Positions 1 through 8,619 of a DNA stretch of 64,000 nucleotides are shown one piece after another. Each line of letters opens with the position of its first letter. Positions within the stretch are counted from its first letter, which is position 1. A program made the position numbers and the translations under genes. Under the pieces are notes generated by a model. The model did no database searches and had not been told where the DNA came from. It saw nothing but the letters and a program-made list of their open reading frames with translations. Origin of the DNA: Burkholderiaceae bacterium (lineage in GTDB: Bacteria; Pseudomonadota; Gammaproteobacteria; Burkholderiales; Burkholderiaceae_E); NCBI GenBank assembly GCA_024235875.1, contig JACKLP010000004.1, forward strand, positions 1 to 64,000, given 5' to 3'.

Positions 1-1776
1 CCGTCGGTACCCACGGCGCCGGTCGGCGCTGACGGGGCGGTCTTGTCGATCAGCACGTCATGGGTGCCCGCGGTGCCCGCGTTGCCGGCGGTGTCGGTGG
101 CCGTCGCGCTGATCGTGCTGGTGGTCGCATCGGCGGGGACCTCGCCGGTGGCGAAGACCACCGAGAAGTTGCCCGCGCCGTCGGCGGTGGCATTGTGCGT
201 GGTGCCGCCCCAGGTGACGGCGACATCGCTGTTGGCCTCGGCCGTGCCGCTGACCGTCACGCCGGCCGTCGCTTCGGCGAGGTTCACCTTGTCGTCGGTG
301 GCCACGGCCGCAAAGGTCGGCGCCGCCGGCCCGGCGGTATCGACGGTGACGCTGGCGGTGCCCGCCGCGCCCGTGTTGCCGGCCGTATCGGTGGCCGTGG
401 CGCTGATGGTGGTGGCGCCATCGGCCGGGACCTCGCCGGTGGCGAAGCTCACCGAGAAGTTGCCCGCGCCGTCGGCAGTGGCATTGTGGGTGGTGCCACC
501 CCAGGTGACGGCGACATCGCTATTGGCCTCGGCGGTGCCCGACACGGTGACGCCTGCCGTCTTCTCGGTCGAATTGACGACGTTGTCGGTCGCGACGGCG
601 CCGATCACCGGTGCTGCCGGCGCTGCCGTATCGACCGTCACGTTGGCCGTGCCCGCGGGCCCCGTGTTGCTGTTCGTGTCGGTGGCGGTGGCGCTGATGG
701 TGGTGGCGCCATCGGCTGGTACCTCGCCGGTGGCAAAGCTCACCGAAAAGTTGCCCGAGCCGTCGGCGGTGGCATTGTGCGTGGTGCCGCCCCAGGTAAC
801 GGCGACGTTGCTGTTGGCTTCGGCAGTGCCCGAGACCGTGACGCCGGCTGCCTTCTCGGCCGAATTGACGACGTTGTCGGTCGCGACTGCGCCGATCACC
901 GGTGCCGCCGGGCCCGCCGTGTCGATGACCACGGCGGCGGTACCAGCCGGGCTCGTGCCGTTGCCGTTGGTGGCGGTGGCGCTGACCGTGGTGTTGCCAT
1001 CGGCCGGGATCTCGCCGGTGGCGAAGCTCACCGAGAAGTTGCCCGAGCCGTCGGCAGTCGTGTTGTGCGTGGTACCGCCCCAGGTGACGGCGACCGTGCT
1101 GGCGGCCTCGGCCGTCCCGCTGACCGTCACGCCGGCGGCCTTCTCGGCGGAATCGACGATGTTGTCGGTCGCAACGGCACCGATGACCGGTGCGGCCGGG
1201 CCGGCCGTGTCGACGACGATGCTCGCCGTGGCCGCCGCGCCCGCGTTGCCATTGGTATCGGTGGCGGTGGCGGTGATCGTGGTGGTGCCGTCGGCCGGGA
1301 CCTCGCCGGTGGCGAAGCTCACCGAATAGTTGCCCGAGCCGTCGGCAATCGCGGTGTGCGTCGTGGCGCCCCAGGTGACCGCCACGCTGCTGCCGGCTTC
1401 AGCCGTGCCGGAGACAGTGACGCCAGCGGCCTTCTCGGCCGAGTCGACGGTGTTGTCACCGGCGACGGTCGCGATGGTCGTGGTCGGACCGGTGGCGTCG
1501 ACGACGACAGTCGCGGTGGCGGCCGCGCTGGTGCCGCCGGCATTGGCGGCCGTGGCACTGACCGTGGTGCTGCCATCGGCCGGGATGTCGGCCGCCGCGA
1601 AGGTGGTCGTGTAGTTGCCGGAACTGTCAGCCGTGGCGGTCTGCGTGGCCGATCCCCAGGTCACGGTGACCGTCGAGCCAGCCTCCGCGGTGCCTGCGAC
1701 GCTGACGCCAGCCGCCTTCTCGCTCGAGTTGACGATGTTGTCGCCCGCCACGGTGGCGATGGTCGGCGCCGACGGA
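1..1776 (-). repeat. Tandem Ig-like domain repeats within the adhesin gene
   Basis: Six consecutive units are visible. The conserved block encoding the N/D-S-x-E-K-x-A-G-V motif recurs near 280, 571, 862, 1150, 1441 and 1726, a spacing of 285-291 bp. The inner units are most alike at DNA level, which suggests recent duplication; the unit nearest the N-terminus (around 1490-1776) is the most diverged. The array continues past the left edge. Confidence 0.9.
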
Positions 1777-2417
1777 GCCGACGGAGCCGGCGTCGGTGCG
1801 GGCGCAGGCGCCGGACTATCGCTGCCGCCGCCACCGCCGGCTGCCGCTGCCAAGCCACCCAGCGCAACGGCTCCCAGCACGATCGAGCCGGTGCCGCCGA
1901 GGGCCGCCCCGCCCGCGGCTGCAGCGGCGGCGGAGCTACCGGAGGCCGCGGCGCCACCGGCGGCACCGGCCTCGGCGCCGCCGGTGCTCGCGGCGGTTGC
2001 GGCGTCGGCTGCCGCCTTCACGTCCGAGGTGCTTTGCGCGAGCAGAACCGGCGCGCTGCCGGCGCTGGCCAGCGCCGCATCACCGTAGACGAGCGTGCCG
2101 CCGTCGGTCATGGACGCGATCGACTCGGCACCTGCATTCGGGACGGCCTCGCCCTCGAGCAGCAACTGGCACGGTTGGGCCGTGCCGCAGTCGGCGAAGT
2201 AGCCGCTGAGCTGGATCGACTCGCCCGTGGGCGTCCCCTCGACGACCAGATCCTCTCCGGCACGTCGCAGAACCAGGTCGTCCGGCGTCCGGCCGGTGGC
2301 GGAATCGACGATCCGAACCGTGTCGCCCGGTTCGGCGACGACCTGGGTCGCGACCTTCTCGACGGGCACCCGGGTCACGGTTCCGTCGGCCTTGGAGATT
2401 TCCAGCATCAGCGCCAT
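1..2417 (-). CDS. Ig-like repeat adhesin, BapA-type N-terminus (partial, C-terminus off window)
   Basis: Reading the minus strand from the ATG at 2417 gives an uninterrupted frame of about 805 codons to the window edge. Residues 1-130 look like the BapA/LapF prefix domain of type-I-secreted giant adhesins. Next comes an Ala/Gly-rich stretch with a hydrophobic core (around VLGAVALGGLAAAAGGGGG) and a Pro/Ala linker. After that are at least six near-identical Ig-like units of 95-97 residues with motifs such as GVTVSGTAEA, VAVTWG, FATGEVPADG and TATDT. There is no Sec signal peptide, as expected if the secretion signal is C-terminal. In known families such proteins act at the surface in biofilm or attachment. 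No type I exporter, LapD or LapG gene is in view, so the secretion route is inferred. The C-terminal half lies left of the window. Confidence 0.85.
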   Translation of the reverse strand, partial: MALMLEISKADGTVTRVPVEKVATQVVAEPGDTVRIVDSATGRTPDDLVLRRAGEDLVVEGTPTGESIQLSGYFADCGTAQPCQLLLEGEAVPNAGAESIASMTDGGTLVYGDAALASAGSAPVLLAQSTSDVKAAADAATAASTGGAEAGAAGGAAASGSSAAAAAAGGAALGGTGSIVLGAVALGGLAAAAGGGGGSDSPAPAPAPTPAPSAPSAPTIATVAGDNIVNSSEKAAGVSVAGTAEAGSTVTVTWGSATQTATADSSGNYTTTFAAADIPADGSTTVSATAANAGGTSAAATATVVVDATGPTTTIATVAGDNTVDSAEKAAGVTVSGTAEAGSSVAVTWGATTHTAIADGSGNYSVSFATGEVPADGTTTITATATDTNGNAGAAATASIVVDTAGPAAPVIGAVATDNIVDSAEKAAGVTVSGTAEAASTVAVTWGGTTHNTTADGSGNFSVSFATGEIPADGNTTVSATATNGNGTSPAGTAAVVIDTAGPAAPVIGAVATDNVVNSAEKAAGVTVSGTAEANSNVAVTWGGTTHNATADGSGNFSVSFATGEVPADGATTISATATDTNSNTGPAGTANVTVDTAAPAAPVIGAVATDNVVNSTEKTAGVTVSGTAEANSDVAVTWGGTTHNATADGAGNFSVSFATGEVPADGATTISATATDTAGNTGAAGTASVTVDTAGPAAPTFAAVATDDKVNLAEATAGVTVSGTAEANSDVAVTWGGTTHNATADGAGNFSVVFATGEVPADATTSTISATATDTAGNAGTAGTHDVLIDKTAPSAPTGAVGTD

Positions 2418-2890
2418 TTTTGATCCTTGTACGTTCTAACGATTGGGAAGCCGGCGACCAGGCTGCCGAGCGATTCCGCTATCAGTTCCCTTGCCTGGCT
2501 ATGTGGTCTGAATCTTCGCGGTCCGACTGGCGCGTCGCGTGCGCGAACCGACTGCCGGCGTGCTGCGCACGTCGGGCGGCTTCAAGTCATCGCGGTGGAT
2601 GCACCAGTCGAACAAATCGTCTGCCGTCATGCCGCTAGCCCGGCTTCGCTCCGGGCCGTGCAAGACGCACGGCCCATTGCTTGCAAAGCCTCTTGGCGAG
2701 CTCGGCGAATCATTCAATTTCAAGCACTTCCGATGGTACGTCAAAGTCAAGTCGCACGGATAGCGCTCAGTGTGAACAAGCGCTTCGCGTCCTGCTCGAG
2801 CAACATCGGCGGCGATCGCCTGCGTGCGGCTCAAGTTGGCGTGCCCGAGTGCCGAAATGGACCGGGGAGCCCCGTTTCCGGAGACCGGCG
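2418..2890. other. Intergenic region without recognisable gene
   Basis: This 473-bp stretch separates the divergent adhesin and DUF3567 genes. Local base composition is less GC-rich than the flanks. Short reading frames on both strands have no recognisable domain or good ribosome site. It must hold the promoters for both genes, but I see no convincing consensus elements. Confidence 0.5.
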
Positions 2891-3136
2891 ATGCACATGA
2901 TCTATGACAGCCCGAGCTATTGCGTGGTGGAGTTTCGCGATCCCGAGGGGCTGGTCGGCGGGTTCGAGATCATGGACAAGACGTCACGGCGCGAGGTCTT
3001 TCTCGGCGGGGCGCTGGCGCGCCGTTTTCGCGAGGATGTCGACGCACTGGTGTCGACCGAACCGACCATCGACGAGATCGATGCCTTCCTGGCGGGCTTC
3101 GGGCCGTTCATGGTGCAGCCGATGTCGGTGCACTGA
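2891..3136 (+). CDS. DUF3567 family protein
   Basis: This 81-residue protein begins MHMIYDSPSYCVVEF, the signature N-terminus of the DUF3567 family, which is nearly confined to Burkholderiales. The family has no known enzymatic function; members are small acidic cytosolic proteins. The Met-His-Met-Ile-Tyr start fixes the ATG, and the longer upstream frame is discarded. It faces the convergent rhodanese gene, a pairing I associate with Burkholderiales genomes. No signal peptide or membrane segment is visible. Confidence 0.85.
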   Translation: MHMIYDSPSYCVVEFRDPEGLVGGFEIMDKTSRREVFLGGALARRFREDVDALVSTEPTIDEIDAFLAGFGPFMVQPMSVH

Positions 3137-3264
3137 TCCGCGACCCGACGGGCCGCTGCCGCCCCGGCGCCCGAGGTGCCAGCGACGGTCGACCCCAAGC
3201 TGCGATCCGGCGCGCCAACAGGGTTCCCGACCGGGGCGCCGACTGGGGCCCGAAAGGGCCGCGG

Positions 3265-3657
3265 CTAGAGTTGCTGCCAGGGCAGGCCGTCGAAGCGCCA
3301 GCCGTTGAGTCGGCTTCGCTGGTGGTTCTCGTCGAGATCGCCCTCGAAGCCATGCAACACGTTGTAGACGCGCACGAAGCCCGCCTGTTCGAGCGCGAGG
3401 CCGGCGTCGACCGAGCGCCTGCCGCTGCGGCAGATCAGCACCACGGGGCGCTCGACCGCATGTCCGGCGAGTCGCCTGACCTCGGCCTCGAAGTGCGGGT
3501 TCTGCTCCCAGTCCGGGCCATCCAGCCAGGCGACATGGACCGCACCCACCGGATGCCCGACGAAGAAGTGCTCGGCGTCGCTGCGGCAATCGATGAACAA
3601 GGCATCGGGCGTCACCTTCAGTAACTCGGCGGCGCGCTTCGGTTCGAGATGTTCCAT
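3265..3657 (-). CDS. Rhodanese-like domain protein
   Basis: This 130-residue single-domain rhodanese runs from MEHLEPKRAAELLK. It shows the CH2A-like segment FIDCRSDAEHFFVGHPVGAVHV and the active-site loop CRSGRRS, whose Cys would carry persulfide sulfur. Rhodaneses transfer sulfane sulfur to acceptors such as cyanide or thiols. The size matches cytosolic one-domain family members (GlpE/PspE-like, without a signal peptide). It is convergent with DUF3567 and upstream of nothing on its own strand, so it is probably a single-gene unit. The physiological acceptor cannot be told from sequence. Confidence 0.85.
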   Translation of the reverse strand: MEHLEPKRAAELLKVTPDALFIDCRSDAEHFFVGHPVGAVHVAWLDGPDWEQNPHFEAEVRRLAGHAVERPVVLICRSGRRSVDAGLALEQAGFVRVYNVLHGFEGDLDENHQRSRLNGWRFDGLPWQQL

Positions 3658-3718
3658 GGCTTTTGCAAGATGTAAGTGCTGGCTTTCGACTCGGGGCGTC
3701 GAACTCGGTGCCAGGGCT

Positions 3719-5038
3719 TCAACCGATGAGCCGGACCGTCCATATCGAGAGCTCCGGCACCAGCATCAGCAGCAGCAGGCAAACGAGCCCGGCGATCAGG
3801 AAGGGGACGATCCCGCGGTAGCTCTCGGCGATCGGCACATCGTCGGCCATGCCATTGACGATATAGACGTTCAGCCCAACCGGTGGCGTGATCAGGCCGA
3901 TGACCACGGTCATCAGGACCAGGATCCCGAACCAGATGGCTTTCTCGGCGCCCTCGACGCCCAGCGGCAAGCCCATCACGAGCGGAAAGAAGATCGGCAC
4001 GGTCAGCAGGATCACCGATAGCTCGTCCATGATGCAGCCGAGCACCAGGTACAGCAGCATGATCGCGCCGATCACGGCCATCGGTGGCAATGCCATCGCG
4101 CCCACGGCCTCGGCGAGCTGGTTCGGTACCTGGGTCAAGGCCAGGGAGGCATTGAGCAGATCGGCGCCCAGGAAGATCGCGAAGATCATGCCGGCGTTCA
4201 TCGCGGTGGAGTAGAACGACGCCGCGATGCCGCGCAGTCCGAGTTCGCGCCGGGCCAGCGCCACGACGAAGGTCGCGGCCGCGCCGACCGCCGCCCCTTC
4301 GGTCGGCGTGAAGATTCCGCCATAGATTCCGCCGAAGACGATCGTGAAGATCACGGCGATCGGTCCGACGCCGCTGACCGCCTCGCGAAGATTGGTGGTC
4401 TCGACCTCGTCATGGGCCGGGGCGTGCCCGGGCACCATCCGTACATACACGGCGATGCCGACGACGAAGGCGAGCACCATCAAGGCGGCCGGGATCATCG
4501 CGGCGGCGAACAGCTTGGCGATATTCTGCTCGGTCAGGATCCCGTAGATGACCAGGATCACCGACGGCGGCACGATGATGCCCAGCGTGCCGCCCGCGGC
4601 GAGCGTCGCGGTGGCCAGGCGCCCGGAATAGCCATGGCGCTTCATCTCGGGCAGCGCCACGCTGCCCAGGGTGGCCGCGGTTGCGACCGACGATCCGCAC
4701 ACCGCACCGAAGGCCGCACAGGCGACCACCGCCGCCATGGCCATGCCGCCATGAAGGCGTCCCAGCACCCCATTGGCGAACCGGAACAGCGCGCGTGAAA
4801 GCCCGCCCTGGCTGGCGAACTGGCCCATCAACAGGAACAGCGGGATCACCGACAGGTCGTAGCTCGAGAAGCGCGCGAAGGATTCGGTCTTGAGGTGATT
4901 GAGCAGCGGCTCCATCCCGGCCTGGGCGGCGTAGCCGACGAAGCCGGCCACGAACATCGAAGCGGCGATCGGGACCCGCACCGCCATCAGTACCAGCATC
5001 AGCGCGAAGATCAGCAGGGTGACGACGATCGGGGTCAA
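3719..5038 (-). CDS. dctM: TRAP transporter large permease DctM
   Basis: This 439-residue, strongly hydrophobic protein has the DctM pattern: about 12 membrane segments, with characteristic stretches SVIPLFLLMGQFASQGGLSR, GTLGIIVPPSVILVIYG and GLITPPVGLNVYIVNGMA. DctM forms the Na+-driven translocation channel of TRAP transporters. The start is a TTG whose last bases overlap the dctQ stop (TTGA at 5035-5038), giving translational coupling. The longer frame reaching 5689 merely reads dctQ out of frame and is rejected. It pairs with DctQ and with the DctP-like receptor at 9056, on the far side of the divergent enzyme genes. The substrate is unknown, probably an organic acid or amine-derived acid. 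Confidence 0.9.
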   Translation of the reverse strand: MTPIVVTLLIFALMLVLMAVRVPIAASMFVAGFVGYAAQAGMEPLLNHLKTESFARFSSYDLSVIPLFLLMGQFASQGGLSRALFRFANGVLGRLHGGMAMAAVVACAAFGAVCGSSVATAATLGSVALPEMKRHGYSGRLATATLAAGGTLGIIVPPSVILVIYGILTEQNIAKLFAAAMIPAALMVLAFVVGIAVYVRMVPGHAPAHDEVETTNLREAVSGVGPIAVIFTIVFGGIYGGIFTPTEGAAVGAAATFVVALARRELGLRGIAASFYSTAMNAGMIFAIFLGADLLNASLALTQVPNQLAEAVGAMALPPMAVIGAIMLLYLVLGCIMDELSVILLTVPIFFPLVMGLPLGVEGAEKAIWFGILVLMTVVIGLITPPVGLNVYIVNGMADDVPIAESYRGIVPFLIAGLVCLLLLMLVPELSIWTVRLIG

Positions 5039-5517
5039 GCTTGCGCTCCCTGGAGCCGATGGCCGAATGTCGCCTGGGCGAAGGCGGTCAGCGTCGTGAT
5101 GGCCAGTGGCGGCACCATGGCGAAATAGCCGTACCACTCGGGGACCTGGATCATCATCGATGCGGTCCCGCTCTCGAAGGCCTCCAGGCCGCCGAGCGCG
5201 GTCCGCCAGGTGAGGATCCCCATCATCATGCCGATCGTCAGCGCACCGAAGCGATCGAGGCGGTCCCGGGTCTGCGGCTGCGCCCGCGTGGTGAAGAAGT
5301 CGACGATGATGTTGCCGCTCTGGAGCTGGCACATCGGCAGGAACCAGGCCACGCCGATCGCCATCATGACCTGCACGAGTTCGAAGTCGCCAAGCAGCGC
5401 GCTGTCGAAGAGCGTGCGTCCGATGACGCTGTACAGTGTGACGCCCATGATCGCCGTCATGACGACGCCGGCGAGCAAGGCGCAGGCCTTCGCGACGGTC
5501 TCGAAGTACCTGAACAC
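5035..5517 (-). CDS. dctQ: TRAP transporter small permease DctQ
   Basis: This 160-residue protein with four predicted membrane helices matches the DctQ family. Visible features are VFRYFETVAKACALLAGVVM, the segment FELVQVMMAIGVAWFLPMCQ, and a DFFTTRAQPQTRDRLDR loop. DctQ joins DctM in the membrane domain of TRAP transporters. I chose the GTG at 5517 because GAGGGGG lies six bases upstream, an excellent ribosome site; the in-frame TTG at 5532 sits inside that site. The stop overlaps the dctM start. The gene is transcribed away from the Rieske oxygenase operon, so one control region (5518-5742) probably serves both directions. Confidence 0.88.
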   Translation of the reverse strand: MFRYFETVAKACALLAGVVMTAIMGVTLYSVIGRTLFDSALLGDFELVQVMMAIGVAWFLPMCQLQSGNIIVDFFTTRAQPQTRDRLDRFGALTIGMMMGILTWRTALGGLEAFESGTASMMIQVPEWYGYFAMVPPLAITTLTAFAQATFGHRLQGAQA

Positions 5518-5595
5518 GAGTTTCCCCCTCAACGCGATCCCGGGCTGCTCGCAGGCGATATCGTTCGCGCCGCTTCCGATCCCGGTGACCGAGGA

Positions 5596-5608
5596 TGCGA
5601 GTGTCGCA
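5596..5608. promoter_or_regulatory. Candidate operator palindrome TGCGA-GTG-TCGCA
   Basis: A perfect 5-bp inverted repeat with a 3-bp spacer lies in the divergent dctQ/Rieske intergenic region, upstream of the candidate promoter at 5640. No dedicated regulator gene is adjacent, so the binding protein is unknown and function is inferred from position only. Confidence 0.3.
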
Positions 5609-5639
5609 CACCCGGGGCGCGCCGGCGATGGCGCGTCGA

Positions 5640-5668
5640 TTGACGCTCGGGACCCCGGAAGATAGCGT
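5640..5668 (+). promoter_or_regulatory. Candidate sigma-70 promoter for the Rieske operon
   Basis: TTGACG (5640-5645), a 17-bp spacer and TAGCGT (5663-5668) approximate the housekeeping consensus. They would start transcription about 67 bp before the ATG at 5743. The -35 match is good and the -10 weak. Confidence 0.35.
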
Positions 5669-5742
5669 TAGCAGCGCGTCGGTCGTCATGGCGACGAACC
5701 GGGAAGCGGACTGGGAAAGAACGGGCCACAGGAGAAAACCCC

Positions 5743-7071
5743 ATGCTGTCGAGACAGGTCAACGAGCGGATCACGCGGGTCGGTGCCGAGACGCCGGCCG
5801 GAAGGCTGCTTCGCTGCTACTGGCAGCCGGCGGCCCTGGTCGAGGAACTCGATGGCGAGCGGGCGGTCAAGGCGGTCCGCCTGCTCGGCCAGGACCTCGT
5901 GCTGTTCCGGGACGCGCAAGGACGCTTCGGCCTGGTCGATCGCGATTGCCCGCACCGCGGTGCCGACCTGTCCTTCGGTCGGCTGGAAGATGGCGGTCTG
6001 CGATGCCCGTTCCACGGCTGGCTGTTCGACGTCGACGGCCGCTGCCTGGAGACGCCCGCCGAGCCGATGGGCAGCAGCCTGCACCAGCGGATCCGGCAAC
6101 GAAGCTACCCGGTGGTCGCCCGCTCGGGTGTGCTGTTCGCCTGGCTCGGCGAGGGCGAGCCGCCGCCGTTTCCGGCCTTCGACTGCTTCGAGGCACCCGA
6201 TGCCCATACCTTCGCGTTCAAGGGCCTGTGGTCATGCAATTGGCTCCAGGCGCTCGAAGTGGGGATCGATCCGGCCCATGCATCGTTCCTGCACCGCTTC
6301 TTCGAGGACGAAAGCCCCGAGGCCGCTTATGGCCGGCAGTTCCGCGCCGCCTCTGCCGGGACCGACATCCCCATGACACAGGTCCTGCGCGACTACTTCC
6401 GTCCCGACATCCAGGTCGAGGCGACCGACTACGGCATGCGGCTTCGCACGCTGCGCCCGCTGCCCGATGGCAGAACCCATGTGCGCATCACCAACCAGAT
6501 CTTCCCGCAGGCCTTCGTGATCCCGATGTCGCCCGAGATGACCATCTCGCAATGGCATGTGCCGATCGACGACGAGCACTGCTACTGGTATGCGATCTTC
6601 ACGAGCTTTGGCGAGCCGGTCGATCGCGACACCATGCGCGCGCAGCGCCTGGCCTCGTGCACGCTGCCCGACTATCGACCGCGGCGCGGGCGTCACAACG
6701 ACTACGGCTTCGATCCGGGCGAACAACGAACCCGCACCTATACCGGCATGGGCGAGGACATCAATGTCCACGACCAGTGGGCGGTCGAATCCCAGGGGGC
6801 GATCCAGGACCGCACCCGAGAGCACCTCGGCAGCAGCGACAAGGCCATCATCGCCTTCCGGCGGCAGTTGATGCAGGCGATCGATGCCCATGAACGCGGT
6901 CAGCCGGTGCCGATGGTGCTCGATGCACGCCAGGCCGCCGCGATGACCGGCCCGGCCACGATGGACGGGGTCTGCCCGGATAGCGACACCGCGCAGATCG
7001 AATCGTTCTGGCGCGAAGTCGATGCCCGTCGGCGTGATGGCGCACCGTGGCGCGCCGAGGTCGGCGCGTGA
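5743..7071 (+). CDS. Rieske aromatic-ring-hydroxylating oxygenase, alpha (catalytic) subunit
   Basis: This 442-residue protein has an N-terminal Rieske [2Fe-2S] domain with ligands C69-x-H71 (DCPHRG) and C88-x2-H91 (CPFHGW). The C-terminal catalytic domain carries the mononuclear-iron motif D176-x2-H179-x4-H184 after NWLQALE. The architecture resembles phthalate 4,5-dioxygenase or vanillate O-demethylase type alpha subunits, which work without a beta subunit. Such enzymes insert oxygen or remove N-/O-alkyl groups and need electrons from a reductase. A ferredoxin lies two genes downstream, but no reductase is in the cluster. The ATG has AGGAG about eight bases upstream. The stop overlaps a GTG of the next frame, so the genes form one operon. 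The substrate is unknown. Confidence 0.88.
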   Translation: MLSRQVNERITRVGAETPAGRLLRCYWQPAALVEELDGERAVKAVRLLGQDLVLFRDAQGRFGLVDRDCPHRGADLSFGRLEDGGLRCPFHGWLFDVDGRCLETPAEPMGSSLHQRIRQRSYPVVARSGVLFAWLGEGEPPPFPAFDCFEAPDAHTFAFKGLWSCNWLQALEVGIDPAHASFLHRFFEDESPEAAYGRQFRAASAGTDIPMTQVLRDYFRPDIQVEATDYGMRLRTLRPLPDGRTHVRITNQIFPQAFVIPMSPEMTISQWHVPIDDEHCYWYAIFTSFGEPVDRDTMRAQRLASCTLPDYRPRRGRHNDYGFDPGEQRTRTYTGMGEDINVHDQWAVESQGAIQDRTREHLGSSDKAIIAFRRQLMQAIDAHERGQPVPMVLDARQAAAMTGPATMDGVCPDSDTAQIESFWREVDARRRDGAPWRAEVGA

Positions 7072-7118
7072 CGCGCGCAGGAGGTGGGCCGCGCGCGCGC
7101 GGCCTCGAGGGCGGGTTC

Positions 7119-8588
7119 GTGAGTGCCCATGGGCTCTGGTCGCCGGCCCAATCGAGTGCCGCTCGCGCGATGCTCGAGCGGATCGAGGGCGAAGCGCTGG
7201 AACTCGTTCGCTTCGTCTTCGCCGATCAGCATGGCCTGGTCCGTGGCAAGACCCTCGTGGCCGGCCAGGCCGCGGAGGCACTGCGATCGGGCGTCGGCTT
7301 CGTGGGCACCAACCTGCTCAAGGACAGCTCGGATCGAACGGCGTGGCCGGTGTTCACGCCTGGCGCCGGCCTGGGCTCGCGCGAATTCGAAGGGGCTGCC
7401 GACGTGATCCTGGTCGCGGACCCGTCCACCTTCAAGGTCCTGCCCTGGGCCGAGCGCACCGGCTGGGTGCAATGCCAGGCGTATTTCGCTGATGGCCGGC
7501 CGGTTCCCTTCGATACCCGCCACGTCCTGCGAACCCAGCTCGCGCGACTGGCCGATGCCGGCTACGAGGCCGTCATCGGCCTCGAGGTGGAATTCCATGT
7601 CTACCGTGTCACCGATCCGAGGCTCGCGCCGTCGGACAGTGGTTGGCCCGGGCGTCCGCCCGAGGTCGACCTGATCAACCCGGGCTACCGACTGCTGGCG
7701 GAACAACGCTTCGATCAGTTCGCGCCGGTGCTCGAGCTGCTGCGAGTGCCGCTGCAGGCGCTCGGCCTGCCGCTGCGGACCATGGAGATCGAACTCGGGC
7801 CAAGCCAGGTGGAGTTCGTCTTTGGTGCCTTGCCGGCGCTCGAGGCCGCCGATGCGATGCTGCTGTTTCGCAATGCGACCAAGCAGATCCTGCGCCGCCA
7901 CGGCTATCACGCCACCTTCATGTGCCGGCCGGGCCTGCCCGACGTGATGTCGAGCGGATGGCATCTGCATCAGTCGCTGCGACGGCAAGGCGATGGCGCC
8001 AATGTCTTCGTGCCGCCGGCGGTGCCGCCGCGAGCGGCCCCCGCGTTCGGCGCCGACCTGCCGCTCGATGCCCAGTTGTCAGCGCCGGGGCGGGCGTGGC
8101 TGGGCGGCCTCGTCGCGCATGGCCGGGGTGCATCGGTCTTCACGACGCCGACCATCAACGGCTACCGTCGGTATCGTCCGAACGCCCTGGCGCCGGATCG
8201 GATCGCCTGGGGACGGGACAATCGGGGCGCCATGTTCCGGCTGGTCGGTGGCGCCGGTGATCCGGGCACGCGGATCGAGAACCGTGCGGGCGAGCCGGCG
8301 GCCAATCCCTACCTGTACATCGCGTCGCAGATCGCCAGCGGGCTGCATGGCCTCGAGGCAGGACTGGAGCCGCCACCCAGCGTCGATCGGCCCTACGAGG
8401 CGACGGCGGCCTTGCTCCCGACCAGCCTGGCCGAGGCGCTGGTGGCCCTCGATCAGGATGCCGTGCTGCGTACCGCCTTCGGCGATCCCTTCGTCGACTA
8501 CTATTCGCGAATCAAGCGCGCCGAGATCGCCCGCTTCGACGCCGAAGTGACCGACTGGGAGCAGCGCGAGTACTTCGACATGTTCTGA
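7119..8588 (+). CDS. Glutamine synthetase family ligase (probable gamma-glutamyl-amine ligase)
   Basis: This protein of about 489 residues has a full glutamine-synthetase fold. Visible active-site blocks are GLEVEFHVY, MEIELGPSQVEF, SGWHLHQSL, the NGYRRYRPNALAP/WGRDNRGAMFR segment and ENRAGEPAANPYLY, so it is predicted to be catalytic. It belongs to the divergent GS-like group (PuuA, GlnA3/GlnT and GMAS types) that couples glutamate to amines with ATP, not to the main GlnA type. I chose the GTG at 7119 because GAGGGCGGG precedes it and homologues begin at the equivalent of SAHGLWS. An alternative GTG at 7068 overlaps the oxygenase stop. Sitting between a Rieske oxygenase and a ferredoxin, it probably conditions an amine substrate, as in aniline degradation; that is inference. 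Confidence 0.8.
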   Translation: MSAHGLWSPAQSSAARAMLERIEGEALELVRFVFADQHGLVRGKTLVAGQAAEALRSGVGFVGTNLLKDSSDRTAWPVFTPGAGLGSREFEGAADVILVADPSTFKVLPWAERTGWVQCQAYFADGRPVPFDTRHVLRTQLARLADAGYEAVIGLEVEFHVYRVTDPRLAPSDSGWPGRPPEVDLINPGYRLLAEQRFDQFAPVLELLRVPLQALGLPLRTMEIELGPSQVEFVFGALPALEAADAMLLFRNATKQILRRHGYHATFMCRPGLPDVMSSGWHLHQSLRRQGDGANVFVPPAVPPRAAPAFGADLPLDAQLSAPGRAWLGGLVAHGRGASVFTTPTINGYRRYRPNALAPDRIAWGRDNRGAMFRLVGGAGDPGTRIENRAGEPAANPYLYIASQIASGLHGLEAGLEPPPSVDRPYEATAALLPTSLAEALVALDQDAVLRTAFGDPFVDYYSRIKRAEIARFDAEVTDWEQREYFDMF

Positions 8589-8619
8589 ACCGCCTTCGAC
8601 TTCTTCACGGGATATCCGC

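Noticed and set aside
60..2423. Long plus-strand frames (787 and 428 codons) across the adhesin repeats
   Set aside because: They mirror the repeat period of the minus-strand adhesin but give Arg/Gly- or Val/Ala-rich products without adhesin motifs. The minus-strand frame carries the recognisable Ig-like and prefix domains.
5039..5689. N-terminal extension of DctM to a 656-residue protein
   Set aside because: The extension overlaps dctQ out of frame and is Arg/His-rich; the TTG coupled to the dctQ stop gives the normal family length.
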